Part shown: positions 27,590 through 36,548 of the stretch, piece after piece
Numbering within the stretch: position 1 is the stretch's first letter
Layout: every line of letters begins with the position of its first letter
Source: a bacterium EF100-94H03 bin56
Lineage (GTDB): Bacteria > Pseudomonadota > Alphaproteobacteria > SP197
Direction of reading: 5' to 3'
NCBI GenBank assembly: GCA_002238685.1
Contig: MPMV01000009.1
Coordinates: forward strand, 1 to 64,000
Length of the DNA: 64,000 bases
Notes under the pieces: generated by a model
The model's input: the letters and a program-made list of their open reading frames with translations, nothing else
Told to the model about the DNA's origin: nothing
Database searches by the model: none
Translations under genes and position numbers: made by a program

Positions 27590-27927
27590 ATTGCGCTACG
27601 ATCTCCTCAGGGTTCTTCGAGATGAGGCGACATGAACGGCAACCTTCCCGGGAGTATTCTGGTCGAGCGGCGGGGGTTCATTGCCACCGTCACCATCAAT
27701 CGCCCCGAAAAGCTCAATGCCATCAACACGGTGACGGCCCGCGGGCTCTCGGACGCCTTCGACCTGCTGTCGGCGGGTGGGACCCGGCGCGGCGTGGTGC
27801 GGGCCGTGCGCGTCGTGGTGCTGCGAGGCGCCGGCGAACGCGCCTTCGGGGTCGGCGCCGACATCAGCGAATTCTCCGAACGGCGCGACAGTCCAGAACA
27901 GGCGCTTGAGTACGAGGCGGCCTGGGG
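27590..27927 (+). repeat. Partial duplication of enoyl-CoA hydratase gene, copy B
   Basis: Matches 24884-25200 in the same orientation. This copy is the 5' part of the intact gene and carries an additional 21 bp near 27785-27805 that copy A lacks. The two copies bracket nnrU, the MDR remnant and the SMP-30 gene. Confidence 0.85.
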
Positions 27928-28435
27928 CGAGGGGCTGGCGAATTGCCGGCATCCCGTCATCGCCATGATCAGAGGCTACTGCATCGGCGGCAGTCTCGGT
28001 CTCCTCCCCGACACGGATCTGCGTATCGCCGGCGAAAGTGCCCGTTTCGCCATTCCCGCCGGGAGGCTCGGCATCACCTACGGGCACGATGACATCGACA
28101 GGCTCAAACGCCTGATCAGTCACGCCCATGCCCTTGAGATCCTTCTGGAAGCTTCGCAGTTCACGGCAGCGCGCGCACTCGACATCGGCCTCGTCAACCG
28201 CGTCGTCGCCGACGACGAGGTGGAGAAGGAAACCTATGCATGCGCCGAACGCATAGCCGCGAATGCGCCACTCTCGGCGCGCTGGCACAAGAAGTTCGCA
28301 CGCCGACTGCTCGATCCGGCGCCCCTGACCGACGAGGAACGAAGGGAACCCATGGCCTGCTTTGCCACCGAGGACTACGCCATCGGCCGGGCGGCCTTTG
28401 CCACCCGCACGCCGCCGCAGTTCAGGGGACGATGA
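27632..28435 (+). CDS. Enoyl-CoA hydratase/isomerase-family protein
   Basis: Crotonase-fold enzyme of 267 residues acting on acyl-CoA thioesters. The oxyanion-hole segments GAGERAFGVGADISEF and GYCIGGSLGLLPDTDLRIA are present, as is FAIPAGRLGITYG. The stretch LSAGGTRRGVVRAVRVVV is seven residues longer than normal, and the extra residues look like a drifted copy of the next seven. Its TGA overlaps the CoA-transferase ATG (ATGA), indicating a two-gene operon. Precise substrate unknown. Confidence 0.9.
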   Translation: MNGNLPGSILVERRGFIATVTINRPEKLNAINTVTARGLSDAFDLLSAGGTRRGVVRAVRVVVLRGAGERAFGVGADISEFSERRDSPEQALEYEAAWGEGLANCRHPVIAMIRGYCIGGSLGLLPDTDLRIAGESARFAIPAGRLGITYGHDDIDRLKRLISHAHALEILLEASQFTAARALDIGLVNRVVADDEVEKETYACAERIAANAPLSARWHKKFARRLLDPAPLTDEERREPMACFATEDYAIGRAAFATRTPPQFRGR

Positions 28436-29646
28436 CCATGGAGACCGGTTATGGGCCGCTCGACGGCATTCGTGTCATCGACTTCACCCATGTCATGGCG
28501 GGCCCCACGTGCACGCTGATGCTCGCCGACATGGGGGCCGATGTCATCAAGATCGAACGCGTCCCCTTCGAGCAGGACCCGTCACACAATGCTGACGACC
28601 CCTACTGGATCAATGGCGTGTCGGCATCCTACATGATCGTCAACCGCAACAAGCGGGGCATTCCCCTCGACCTCAAGCGCAAGGAGGCCGTCGACATAGC
28701 AAGGCGCCTCATCGCGACTGCGGACATCATCGTCGAGAACTTCCGCCCCGGCGTGCTCGACCGCCTCGGTCTCGGCTACGAGGATGCCCGTGCGATCAAT
28801 CCCGCAATCATCTACGGCGCGGTGAGCGGTTTCGGCAGGACCGGGCCCTATGGCCACCGGCCAGGTTACGACCTCATGGCTCAGGCCATGTCCGGAATCA
28901 TGAGTGTGACCGGAGAGGCGCCAGGGCGCCCTCCCGTCAAGCCCGGCGTACCGATGACCGACATCACCGCCGGCATCCTGCTCGCCATGGGTCTGTGCGC
29001 CGCCCTGCGCCACCGCGACGCGACGGGTGAGGGCCAGATGGTCGACACCTCTCTCTTCGAAGCCGGTATCGTCCAGACCTACTGGCATTCTGCCATCGCC
29101 TTTGCCACCGGCGAGGCACCTCAACCTCTGGGGTCCGGACATCCCCTTGTGGCTCCCTATCAGGCCATTCGCACGAAGGACGGCTACATCACGGTGAGTG
29201 CCGGCGGCTGGATGTGGCCGAAATTCTGCGAACTGGTGGATCGTGCCCTGGAAAAGGACCCTCGTTTCGACACCAACGCCAAGCGCATGGCCAATGTCGC
29301 CGAGCTCTCGAGAGTGCTTGACGAGCGCATGTCGGTGAAGACGACGGATGAGTGGATCGCCGAGCTCGAGGCGGCCGGCATGCCCAGCGGCCCCATCAAC
29401 ACCATCCCCGGAATGCATCGGGATCCCCAGGCGCTCGAGCGAAAGATGGTGGTTACGCAGGACCACCCGGTCGCCGGCGAGGTGCAGACCCTTGGTCTAC
29501 CCGTCAAGTTTTCGGCGACTCCCGGCGGTCCGGCACGGCCGGCCACGGTCTACGGCCAGTACACCAGGGGGATTCTCGCGGAACTGGGCTACAGCGACAG
29601 CGACATCACCCGCTTCACTCAGTCGGGCATCACGGCCGACGGCTGA
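28432..29646 (+). CDS. CaiB/BaiF family III CoA-transferase
   Basis: Moves CoA between carboxylic acids (formyl-CoA transferase/carnitine CoA-transferase class). 404 residues from ATG 28432. Family motifs: PLDGIRVIDFTHVMAGPTCT, LADMGADVIKIER, ADIIVENFRPGVLDRLGLGY and SGFGRTGPYGHRPGYD; the aspartate that forms the acyl anhydride lies in the SGIMSVTGE neighbourhood. Coupled to the enoyl-CoA hydratase by a 4-bp overlap, so the pair probably activates and processes one carboxylic acid. Confidence 0.94.
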   Translation: MTMETGYGPLDGIRVIDFTHVMAGPTCTLMLADMGADVIKIERVPFEQDPSHNADDPYWINGVSASYMIVNRNKRGIPLDLKRKEAVDIARRLIATADIIVENFRPGVLDRLGLGYEDARAINPAIIYGAVSGFGRTGPYGHRPGYDLMAQAMSGIMSVTGEAPGRPPVKPGVPMTDITAGILLAMGLCAALRHRDATGEGQMVDTSLFEAGIVQTYWHSAIAFATGEAPQPLGSGHPLVAPYQAIRTKDGYITVSAGGWMWPKFCELVDRALEKDPRFDTNAKRMANVAELSRVLDERMSVKTTDEWIAELEAAGMPSGPINTIPGMHRDPQALERKMVVTQDHPVAGEVQTLGLPVKFSATPGGPARPATVYGQYTRGILAELGYSDSDITRFTQSGITADG

Positions 29647-31181
29647 CCCTGCGTGGCAATGTCGCCGACGACGCGCACCCTGGCACGCAGCGCATTGCCC
29701 GGGAGGTAGGCAAGGGGCAGGTCCTCCATGTCGACGGTCTGCAGCGTCCGCGCGTCCGCGCCGCCAGCGATGGCCCGCTCTTCGGCCTCGCTCCGGGCGC
29801 GCCGGAGAGTCTCGTCGCGCGCCAGGCCCGTGAACACCCGGTCGCATTCCCCTGAGACCTGGGCCATCGCCGCACCTACCGCATTGGCGACAGCGCCGTG
29901 TTCGACACGGATCACCTCGCTGGCGCCCCAGATGTCATCTGCCACAAGAAAGGCCCCTCCACCCACGGCGACGACCGGCACGTCGCCGGCACGGACCTTG
30001 ACGCGATCAATGGCATCGGCGAGCATGGTCGAGGCGACGCCCAGAAGGGAATCGACCGTCACCGGATCGAGATCGGCCAGATGGCGCCTGTCGCCCAGAT
30101 CCAGCCGATTCCCTGCCACCCCGAGATCGCTTGCCGTCAGGTCGTCGCCGCCGAAGATGCGGGCCCTCGGATCAATTTCGTGGCCCGTGCTGGCAGGTCC
30201 GATGGTGCCCGCCTTCTCATCGACCAGGGATCCCCCACCCAGACCGATCGAAATGAGATCGGGCATGCGAAAGAGGGTTCTGATACCGGACAGGGTGACG
30301 ACATTGTTCGCTTCCCGCGGGAATCCCGCCTCCAGCATGCCGACATCGCTCGTCGTACCGCCGACGTCGACGACGATGCCGTGATCAAGCCCGCTCAGGA
30401 GGGCGGCACCCCGCATCGAATTGGTCGGCCCGCATGCCAGACTGAAAACCGGGAAGCGCTCGGCTTCTTCGGCAAGCAGAACCGTGCCGTCATTCCGGGT
30501 GAGGTAGAGACGGGCGTCAAGGCCCGCGTGTCCCAGGGCATCATTCATGGCCCTGGTGAACCGCTCCGCCAGGGGCCGGAGGCTGGCATTGAGGATGGCG
30601 GCATTTTCGCGCGCCAGGAGACCGATCCTGCCGATATCGGCCGAAAGCGTGATGCGGCAATCGGGGAGCCGCCCTCTAATGATGTCCCGGGCGCGTTCCT
30701 CGCAGGACCTGTTGAGGGGCGAGAAAATGGAGGCAATCGCCACATTGCGGCATCCACTGCCGGCAATCCGGTCGGCAAATCCGGCGATCGCTTTCTCGTC
30801 GAGAGCGACAAGCGGTCTGCCATCGACCTCGTGTCCGCCCTCGACACAGCAGACTGGACCGCCAACCGGTTTCGCAAGACGCGATGGCCAGTCGACGAGA
30901 GGTGTAAGGGTGCGGCTGGCCGGAAGACCGATACGCAGACAGGCAACACTGTCCAGGTTGCGCCCCTCGACGATGGCATTGGTGAAGCGGGTGGTCCCCA
31001 CCATCACCGCCTCGACCTGACCGGACGCCTCCGGTCCCTTGATCACTCCGGCAAGGGCCCGCGAGATGCCCGTCATGATGTCGGTGGTGGTCGCCACCTT
31101 GACACTCGCCTTCACCGTCGTGCCATCGACAAGCACTGCGTCGGTGTTGGTCCCCCCGACATCGATTCCAATGCGCCGCAC
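29619..31181 (-). CDS. Hydantoinase/oxoprolinase-family protein (HyuA-like), without partner
   Basis: ATP-dependent amidohydrolase/carboxylase A-type subunit with an acetate-kinase/Hsp70-like fold. It opens with RRIGIDVGGTNTDAVLVDG (phosphate loop) and has GIVVDVGGTTSDVGML and ISIGLGGGSLVD. At 520 residues it lacks the long C-terminal part of the 689-residue HyuA at 60439. No HyuB gene lies next to it, unlike most family members. It is convergent with the CoA-transferase gene, overlapping by 28 bp at the 3' ends. Confidence 0.88.
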   Translation of the reverse strand: MRRIGIDVGGTNTDAVLVDGTTVKASVKVATTTDIMTGISRALAGVIKGPEASGQVEAVMVGTTRFTNAIVEGRNLDSVACLRIGLPASRTLTPLVDWPSRLAKPVGGPVCCVEGGHEVDGRPLVALDEKAIAGFADRIAGSGCRNVAIASIFSPLNRSCEERARDIIRGRLPDCRITLSADIGRIGLLARENAAILNASLRPLAERFTRAMNDALGHAGLDARLYLTRNDGTVLLAEEAERFPVFSLACGPTNSMRGAALLSGLDHGIVVDVGGTTSDVGMLEAGFPREANNVVTLSGIRTLFRMPDLISIGLGGGSLVDEKAGTIGPASTGHEIDPRARIFGGDDLTASDLGVAGNRLDLGDRRHLADLDPVTVDSLLGVASTMLADAIDRVKVRAGDVPVVAVGGGAFLVADDIWGASEVIRVEHGAVANAVGAAMAQVSGECDRVFTGLARDETLRRARSEAEERAIAGGADARTLQTVDMEDLPLAYLPGNALRARVRVVGDIATQGQPSAVMPD

Positions 31182-31354
31182 GTCCGGTTTCCCCTGCTCG
31201 AGAATGGGTCACTTTCCCCTATTGAACCGGCGACGGGCAAGGCCTTGTCCCGGCCTTGTCCTTCAGCCACACTTCGCTTGCGCACAATTGAGGGCACGGT
31301 GACCCGTCACGCCCGGTCGAGCGACGGGCCAACACTCTATCCGGAAGGAGAACC

Positions 31355-32407
31355 ATGACGACGGGCTCGGCTCTCGACAGAACCGGAACGATCGATGCCA
31401 GGACACCCGACATCGACACCATTCCGGTCATCGACTTCGCACTCTTCCGGAACGGATCGCGGGACGCGAAACGACGGGTGGCGCAAGCGGTCGGAGACGC
31501 CTGCCGTCACACCGGCTTCTTCTACATCATCAACCATGGCATTCCGGATACCCGGATCGATTCACTGATCCACCAGACCTTCCGTTTTTTCCATCAACCC
31601 CTTGAAGAAAAACTGAAACTTGACATCGATCAGGTTCAGCGCCATCGCGGCTATGTGCCCCATGGCGGTCTCTATGCCGATGTCGGCGCCGAACCGGATG
31701 TCCAGGAAGGTTACGAGGTCTCCCTGGAATTGCCCCCGAACGACCCGGACTACCTCGCCGGCAACATCATGCTTGGCCCCAATGTCTGGCCCGACGATCT
31801 GCCCGGCTTCAGGGACGCGGTCTATGCCTACTACGAATCGATCCTGGGCCTTGCCCGGATGCTGCTCCGCACATTCGAGATCACGCTTGGTCTCGAGGAG
31901 GGCTGGTTCGACGCCAAGACCGACAAGCCCATGGGACAGTTGCGGCTGATCTACTATCCGCCCCAGGACGGACCGATCGATCCCCGCCGAATCGGTATCG
32001 GCGCCCACACCGACTACGAGTGCTTCACCCTCCTTCTCCAGGATGATGTCGGCGGCCTCCAGGTCGGCCATCGCAACGGCGAGTGGGTCCAGGCGACTCC
32101 GATCCCCGGCAGCATCGTTGTCAACATCGGCGACATGCTGATGCGCTGGACAAACGGTGAATTCGTCTCCACTCCTCACCGGGTCGTCAACAGGTCGGGG
32201 CGCGAAAGGGTGTCGTTCCCGTTTTTCTTCGGCGCCAACCATGACTGCGTCGTCACGCCCATCGAGCGCTTCGTGAACGAGGCGCGACCGGCTCGCTACC
32301 CGCCGACACGTTGCGGCTGGTGGACGGAGATGATGATCACCGACGCCTACGAGTACCGCAAGGCCTGGCGTGGACGGCTACCCGACCCCGAACTCGGTCT
32401 TGGCTGA
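31355..32407 (+). CDS. Isopenicillin N synthase-family 2-oxoglutarate/Fe(II) oxygenase
   Basis: Non-heme iron dioxygenase of 350 residues. The DIOX_N domain (IPVIDFALF, GDACRHTGFFYIINHGIP) precedes the jelly-roll core. Iron ligands are His218 and Asp220 (GAHTDYECFTLL) and His275 (STPHRVVN); Arg285 and Ser287 (RERVS) bind the 2-oxoglutarate carboxylate. Preceded by GAAGGAGAA ribosome site. Monocistronic, divergent from the HyuA-like gene; substrate unknown. Confidence 0.93.
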   Translation: MTTGSALDRTGTIDARTPDIDTIPVIDFALFRNGSRDAKRRVAQAVGDACRHTGFFYIINHGIPDTRIDSLIHQTFRFFHQPLEEKLKLDIDQVQRHRGYVPHGGLYADVGAEPDVQEGYEVSLELPPNDPDYLAGNIMLGPNVWPDDLPGFRDAVYAYYESILGLARMLLRTFEITLGLEEGWFDAKTDKPMGQLRLIYYPPQDGPIDPRRIGIGAHTDYECFTLLLQDDVGGLQVGHRNGEWVQATPIPGSIVVNIGDMLMRWTNGEFVSTPHRVVNRSGRERVSFPFFFGANHDCVVTPIERFVNEARPARYPPTRCGWWTEMMITDAYEYRKAWRGRLPDPELGLG

Positions 32408-32717
32408 TCACGTGCCTCGATGAAGACTGATGGTCCTCTCGGATCGAGAGAGTTGGGCCGGACACTGCCGGGGGAGCAGCCGACTGCCTTTCTTGAGGTA
32501 TGCAGAAACTCTGACTACCGACCCTGTCGGCGGCGACGGGCCTGCATGAAAGTCTCTCTCATTGACAAGGCAAGAAACCTCGGCGCATTGGCCGATCTGC
32601 TGGAGCCAAACGCCAGAATGTGATCTCTCAACAGTTCATCCATCGGCGACTGATCTCGGAATCTGATGGGGGTTGAAAGCCCCGGACAACAACGATCGAT
32701 GGGCCGGCATTTCCGGT
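32408..32717. other. 310-bp gap between the oxygenase and AbiE genes
   Basis: Nothing recognisable on either strand; short open frames only. It marks the left border of the toxin-antitoxin island. Confidence 0.45.
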
Positions 32718-33758
32718 TCAGGGGGCCCTTTCACTGTCGTCTTCGGGCCTGTTGGCTCTCGCCTCGATGCCGGCGCACCGCTCGATCAGGCGTTCGAAGG
32801 ACTCGACCGTACCAAGCAGCATGCCGTCGGCGACCATCCTGCCATAGTCGTCGGCCAGCACGTCGAACGTCGATCCTGTCGGAACCAGTTGCAGTCCGCC
32901 GGAACTGGCCGCCTCGTAGTCGATCCGGGCGCCCGCTGCATCCTTCTCCGGAAAGAACATCGCCTTGTGACGTGCGACCGACAGCGCAAGGGTGCGGTCG
33001 GCACAGGCTCGGTCCGCCACACCGGCGTCATCCAGTCTGGCCAGATCGTGCCAGTGCCGCGACAGTCGCGCGCCTCGCCGACGTTCCTGACGGCAATAGA
33101 CGTGGACGGCGGTGGCCTTCTCCCAAAATGTCCTTTCCGCCAGCATGACCGACGGACAGGCATCCGGAAACAGAAGTTCAGGCAGGAAGCCAGCCGCATC
33201 GCACCAGACGCGTCGCACTGCTCTGGGCTCGCCCGTCGAGCGCGCGCCGAATTCCACTTTCACTTCCGGTCGGATAAAGGCGTAGTCCTCGAACAAGGGA
33301 TCGTAGGAAACATAGAGCTCCTCTGCTTCGGCGCGGACCCGCGCTGAGAATCCCCCTTCCGCGAGGCTTCGCTCGATGATCGGTCGGGTTTCTTTTTCTA
33401 CCCATTCTGCCAGGCGCCCCCGGATCGCTCGCGTCCAGCGCTGTTCCTGGCTGCGCGTAGGCGGCAGGGCTTCCTCGCCCGAACCGGCTACCAGGTCCGG
33501 GGCGAAGGCGCGGATGTCGTAGGTGATATCGACGTCCTCCGAAAATCTCTGGATGACGCCGTAGGCCTTCGACAGCGACGTCCCGCCCTTGAACACGAGA
33601 TCCCTGCCAAAGGGAGCGTCGAAGAGGGCGCGCAGCGTCGCCACGACCCAGACATCCTTTTCAAGCAGGAAAGCGCGATACGTGCCTTTCTCCTGAGCGA
33701 CCCTCAAGGCATCGCGGCGATCCTCGGCCGGCAGGAACTGAAAACGCGTCTCAGCCAT
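32718..33758 (-). CDS. abiEii: AbiEii/AbiGii-type nucleotidyltransferase toxin
   Basis: Toxin of a type IV toxin-antitoxin/abortive-infection pair; relatives transfer nucleotides to tRNA or other RNA and arrest growth. 346 residues. The nucleotidyltransferase core is KGGTSLSK (57-64) with SEDVD (73-77), matching the G-S and D-x-D elements. A lysine-containing LLEKDVWV helix precedes it. It follows the antitoxin gene with an 8-bp overlap. It belongs to the longer DUF1814-type branch. Confidence 0.9.
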   Translation of the reverse strand: MAETRFQFLPAEDRRDALRVAQEKGTYRAFLLEKDVWVVATLRALFDAPFGRDLVFKGGTSLSKAYGVIQRFSEDVDITYDIRAFAPDLVAGSGEEALPPTRSQEQRWTRAIRGRLAEWVEKETRPIIERSLAEGGFSARVRAEAEELYVSYDPLFEDYAFIRPEVKVEFGARSTGEPRAVRRVWCDAAGFLPELLFPDACPSVMLAERTFWEKATAVHVYCRQERRRGARLSRHWHDLARLDDAGVADRACADRTLALSVARHKAMFFPEKDAAGARIDYEAASSGGLQLVPTGSTFDVLADDYGRMVADGMLLGTVESFERLIERCAGIEARANRPEDDSERAP

Positions 33759-34347
33759 GCACGAGACGTGCGCTAACCGACTCGGCCATCCATGCAGGCA
33801 GAACCGCTCTGGTGCCCGCCAGTTCGGTCAGTTCTTCCGAAGAAAGCGCAGGCAACACCGCATCCAGACTGTCGTCGGTCTCATGCGGGCCGAGCCAGGC
33901 GAGAGCCCGAATGACGTCGCCAGCCTTGCGGTGCGGCGCCAGCAGCTGCCAGCGGGGCGCATGGCGCAGTTCAACGGTGGTCTTGCCAAACTTCAGACGA
34001 CGGTTCGGTCCGGACGTCAGATAGACCTCCCGAACCGGATTCTGGGTGCTCAGACCCAGGCGGTTCGCTGCAGAGCCACCACAGGGGACGATGGTCTCGC
34101 CCCACAGGGCCGAGAGCATCTCGATTGCCTTGCCGATACGCGGGGCGCATCGTCCGAAACGGGTCTCGACGGGGCGCATGTACACCCCCTGGCAAATGCG
34201 CATGAGGTGCCCGGCGCGTGCGAGACGCGCCAGCGCCTGGTCCACCGCCGCCCGCCTGCCCAGGTGAAGCAGGGTGCCCGGACAGACCGGTGCCGCTTCG
34301 GGCAGGACCGAAACATGCTCCATGATCTGTTTCGGAAGGCCGCGCAT
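33751..34347 (-). CDS. AbiEi-like antitoxin (DUF6088 type)
   Basis: Predicted transcriptional antitoxin for the downstream nucleotidyltransferase. About 198 residues from ATG 34347 (an ATG/GTG further up is possible). The N-terminal winged helix includes QALARLARAGHLMRICQGVY, followed by MRPVETRFGRCAPRIGKAIE and the AbiEi_4/DUF6088 segment GGSAANRLGLSTQNPVREVY. It overlaps abiEii by 8 bp. An A+T-rich stretch at 34360-34400, unusual for this genome, should contain the promoter. Confidence 0.85.
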   Translation of the reverse strand: MRGLPKQIMEHVSVLPEAAPVCPGTLLHLGRRAAVDQALARLARAGHLMRICQGVYMRPVETRFGRCAPRIGKAIEMLSALWGETIVPCGGSAANRLGLSTQNPVREVYLTSGPNRRLKFGKTTVELRHAPRWQLLAPHRKAGDVIRALAWLGPHETDDSLDAVLPALSSEELTELAGTRAVLPAWMAESVSARLVHG

Positions 34348-34359
34348 GACTCGATTCAA

Positions 34360-34402
34360 TTCGCTCAGTTGTCAGAAATATAATGGTGAAAATGTCAATT
34401 GG
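34360..34402. promoter_or_regulatory. A+T-rich promoter region of the AbiE operon
   Basis: Immediately upstream of the antitoxin start the DNA becomes A+T-rich, with TTGACA on the minus strand (from ATGTCAA near 34395) and TATATT-like sequence, plus two TGTCA motifs. Exact -35/-10 spacing is not convincing, so only the region is marked. Confidence 0.35.
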
Positions 34403-34564
34403 CAACCGGGATGAAGAAACCAGTCGTCCACGTCGGGCCACCTGCAGATGACGATGCCTGTCAGAGCCCGAAGCCGTGCCGCTCCAGTACGGCCAGCAGG
34501 TCCGGATGCCAGTCATGGAAACGCAAGGAGAAGAAACAACTGAATTGACAGGGCTTTGACCCGG

Positions 34565-35635
34565 TCAGCCGCACTGTGCCCTGTGGCGCAGCAGATGGTC
34601 GGCGAGAACACAGGCCATCATCGCCTCGCCGACCGGTACGGCCCGGATGCCGACACACGGATCGTGGCGGCCGGTGACCCGGACCGTCGTGTCAGTTCCC
34701 TCGTTCGTGACGGTGCGCCGCTCGTGCAGGATCGAACTCGTCGGCTTGACGGCAAAGCGCACGATCAGCTCCTCGCCGGTCGAAATGCCCCCGAGAATGC
34801 CTCCGGCCCGGTTCGACAGGAATTGTGGACCATTCTCTCCGGACTGCATCTCGTCGGCCGCCGTCGTGCCCGGTGTCGATGCCAGCGCGAATCCGTCACC
34901 GATCTCGACCCCCTTGGCGGCATTGATGGACATCATGGCGGCGGCCAGGTCGCTGTCGAGCTTGCCATAGACAGGGCTTCCCAGGCCTGCGGGCACGCCC
35001 GAGGCACGAATCTCGATAATGGCACCTGCCGACGATCCCTGCTTGCGGACCCCGTCGACATGGTCGGCCCAGCGTGACGCCATGGCGCTGTCGGGACACC
35101 AGAAGGGATTGCGGCCGGTTTCCTCCCAGTCCCAGGCCGACCTGTCAATGGCAAGGGGGCCGATCTGGACCACCGCTCCCCGGATGACAACCGCCTCTCC
35201 CAGAACCTTGCGGGCAACGGCGCCGGCCGCCACGCGCATCGCTGTCTCCCGGGCACTCGCCCTCCCGCTGCCTCGCCAGTCGCGGATGCCATACTTCACG
35301 TCGTAGGTGTAGTCGGCATGACCCGGGCGCCAGATCAAGGAGATGTCGCCATAGTCTCGGGAGCGATGATCGATGTTCTCCACAATCATGGCAAAGGGGG
35401 TGCCGGTGGTCATGCCCTTGAACCAGCCCGAGACGATCGACACCTTGTCAGGCTCGCGACGCTGGGTCGTGTATCGCGACGTCCCGGGCCGGCGGCGGTC
35501 CATCCAGTGCTGGATCTCGTCCTCGCTGATGGGAATTCGTGGTGGCACGCCATCCACCACGCAGCCGATGCTGGATCCGTGGCTCTCTCCCCAGGTGGTC
35601 ACCCGGAACGCCTGCCCGAAGCTGTTCGATGCCAT
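34565..35635 (-). CDS. aroC: Chorismate synthase
   Basis: Last step of the shikimate pathway: converts EPSP to chorismate using reduced FMN. 356 residues, normal length. Motifs: the N-terminal [37 protein letters not shown], and [20 protein letters not shown] followed by [20 protein letters not shown]. Three bases downstream of fabI on the same strand. Confidence 0.98.
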   Translation of the reverse strand: MASNSFGQAFRVTTWGESHGSSIGCVVDGVPPRIPISEDEIQHWMDRRRPGTSRYTTQRREPDKVSIVSGWFKGMTTGTPFAMIVENIDHRSRDYGDISLIWRPGHADYTYDVKYGIRDWRGSGRASARETAMRVAAGAVARKVLGEAVVIRGAVVQIGPLAIDRSAWDWEETGRNPFWCPDSAMASRWADHVDGVRKQGSSAGAIIEIRASGVPAGLGSPVYGKLDSDLAAAMMSINAAKGVEIGDGFALASTPGTTAADEMQSGENGPQFLSNRAGGILGGISTGEELIVRFAVKPTSSILHERRTVTNEGTDTTVRVTGRHDPCVGIRAVPVGEAMMACVLADHLLRHRAQCG

Positions 35636-35638
35636 GGT

Positions 35639-36454
35639 TCAGCGAACGACGGAGATGTCCGGCGCCTTCGGGTTCTTCATGCCGACCACGTGGTAGCCGC
35701 AATCGACATGATGAATCTCGCCGGTGACCGCCGTGGAAAGATCACTGACGAGATAGAGCGCGGCCTGTCCGACCTCGTCGATGGTGAGGTTTCGGGCGAG
35801 CGGAGCATTGAGTTCGTTCCACTTGAGAATGTAGTGGAAATCGCCGATCCCGGAGGCGGCGAGGGTCTTGATGGGGCCGGCGGAAATGGCATTCACACGC
35901 ACGGCCTGTTCACCGAAGTCGGCAGCGAGATAACGCACGCTGGATTCAAGGGCCGCCTTGGCGACACCCATGACATTGTAATGGGGCATCCAGCGTTCGG
36001 CGCCGTAGTAGGTGAGGGTCACGAGGCTGCCGCCATGGGGCATCAGATCGGCGCCGCGCCGGGCAACGGAGGTAAAACTGTAACACGACACGTCCATCGT
36101 ATGCAGGAAGTTGTCGCGCGTCGTGTCCGCATACCGCCCCTTGAGCTGTTCGCGATCCGAGAAGGCAATGGCATGCACGAGAAAGTCCATCGAGCCCCAG
36201 GTTGAGGCAACGCTCTCGAAGGCGCTGTCGACGCTGGCGTCGTCCGTGACGTCGCAGTCGATGACAAGGGTTGCGCCGACCGCCTCCGCCAGGGGCCTGA
36301 CGCGCTTGGCAAAGAGGTCGCCCTGATAGGTGAATCCGATCTCCGCGCCGGCTGCAGCGAGGACACGGGAAATCCCCCAGGCGATCGACCGGTCATTGGC
36401 CACACCCATGATGAGGCCACGCTTTCCGGCGAGGAGCGGACCGTCGCTAATCAT
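35639..36454 (-). CDS. fabI: Enoyl-[acyl-carrier-protein] reductase (NADH)
   Basis: Reduces enoyl-ACP in fatty-acid elongation; target of triclosan-type inhibitors. 271 residues. GLIMGVANDRSIAWGIS is the FabI-specific nucleotide motif; the catalytic Tyr-x6-Lys appears in YYGAERWMPHYNVMGVAKAA; SAGPIKTLAASGIGDF covers the substrate-binding loop. The fabI-aroC pairing is common in alphaproteobacteria. Confidence 0.97.
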   Translation of the reverse strand: MISDGPLLAGKRGLIMGVANDRSIAWGISRVLAAAGAEIGFTYQGDLFAKRVRPLAEAVGATLVIDCDVTDDASVDSAFESVASTWGSMDFLVHAIAFSDREQLKGRYADTTRDNFLHTMDVSCYSFTSVARRGADLMPHGGSLVTLTYYGAERWMPHYNVMGVAKAALESSVRYLAADFGEQAVRVNAISAGPIKTLAASGIGDFHYILKWNELNAPLARNLTIDEVGQAALYLVSDLSTAVTGEIHHVDCGYHVVGMKNPKAPDISVVR

Positions 36455-36548
36455 GGCATACCCGGGTTCAGTGACGACAGGACGGCGATCCTACACAATA
36501 CCCCGAACCCCGGCCACGGATCATGACCCTGGACAATGGGCGGACCGT

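Noticed and set aside
24884-27927. Composite transposon bounded by the enoyl-CoA hydratase repeats
   Set aside because: The repeats are partial host genes, not insertion sequences, and no transposase lies between them; duplication or homologous recombination explains the layout better.
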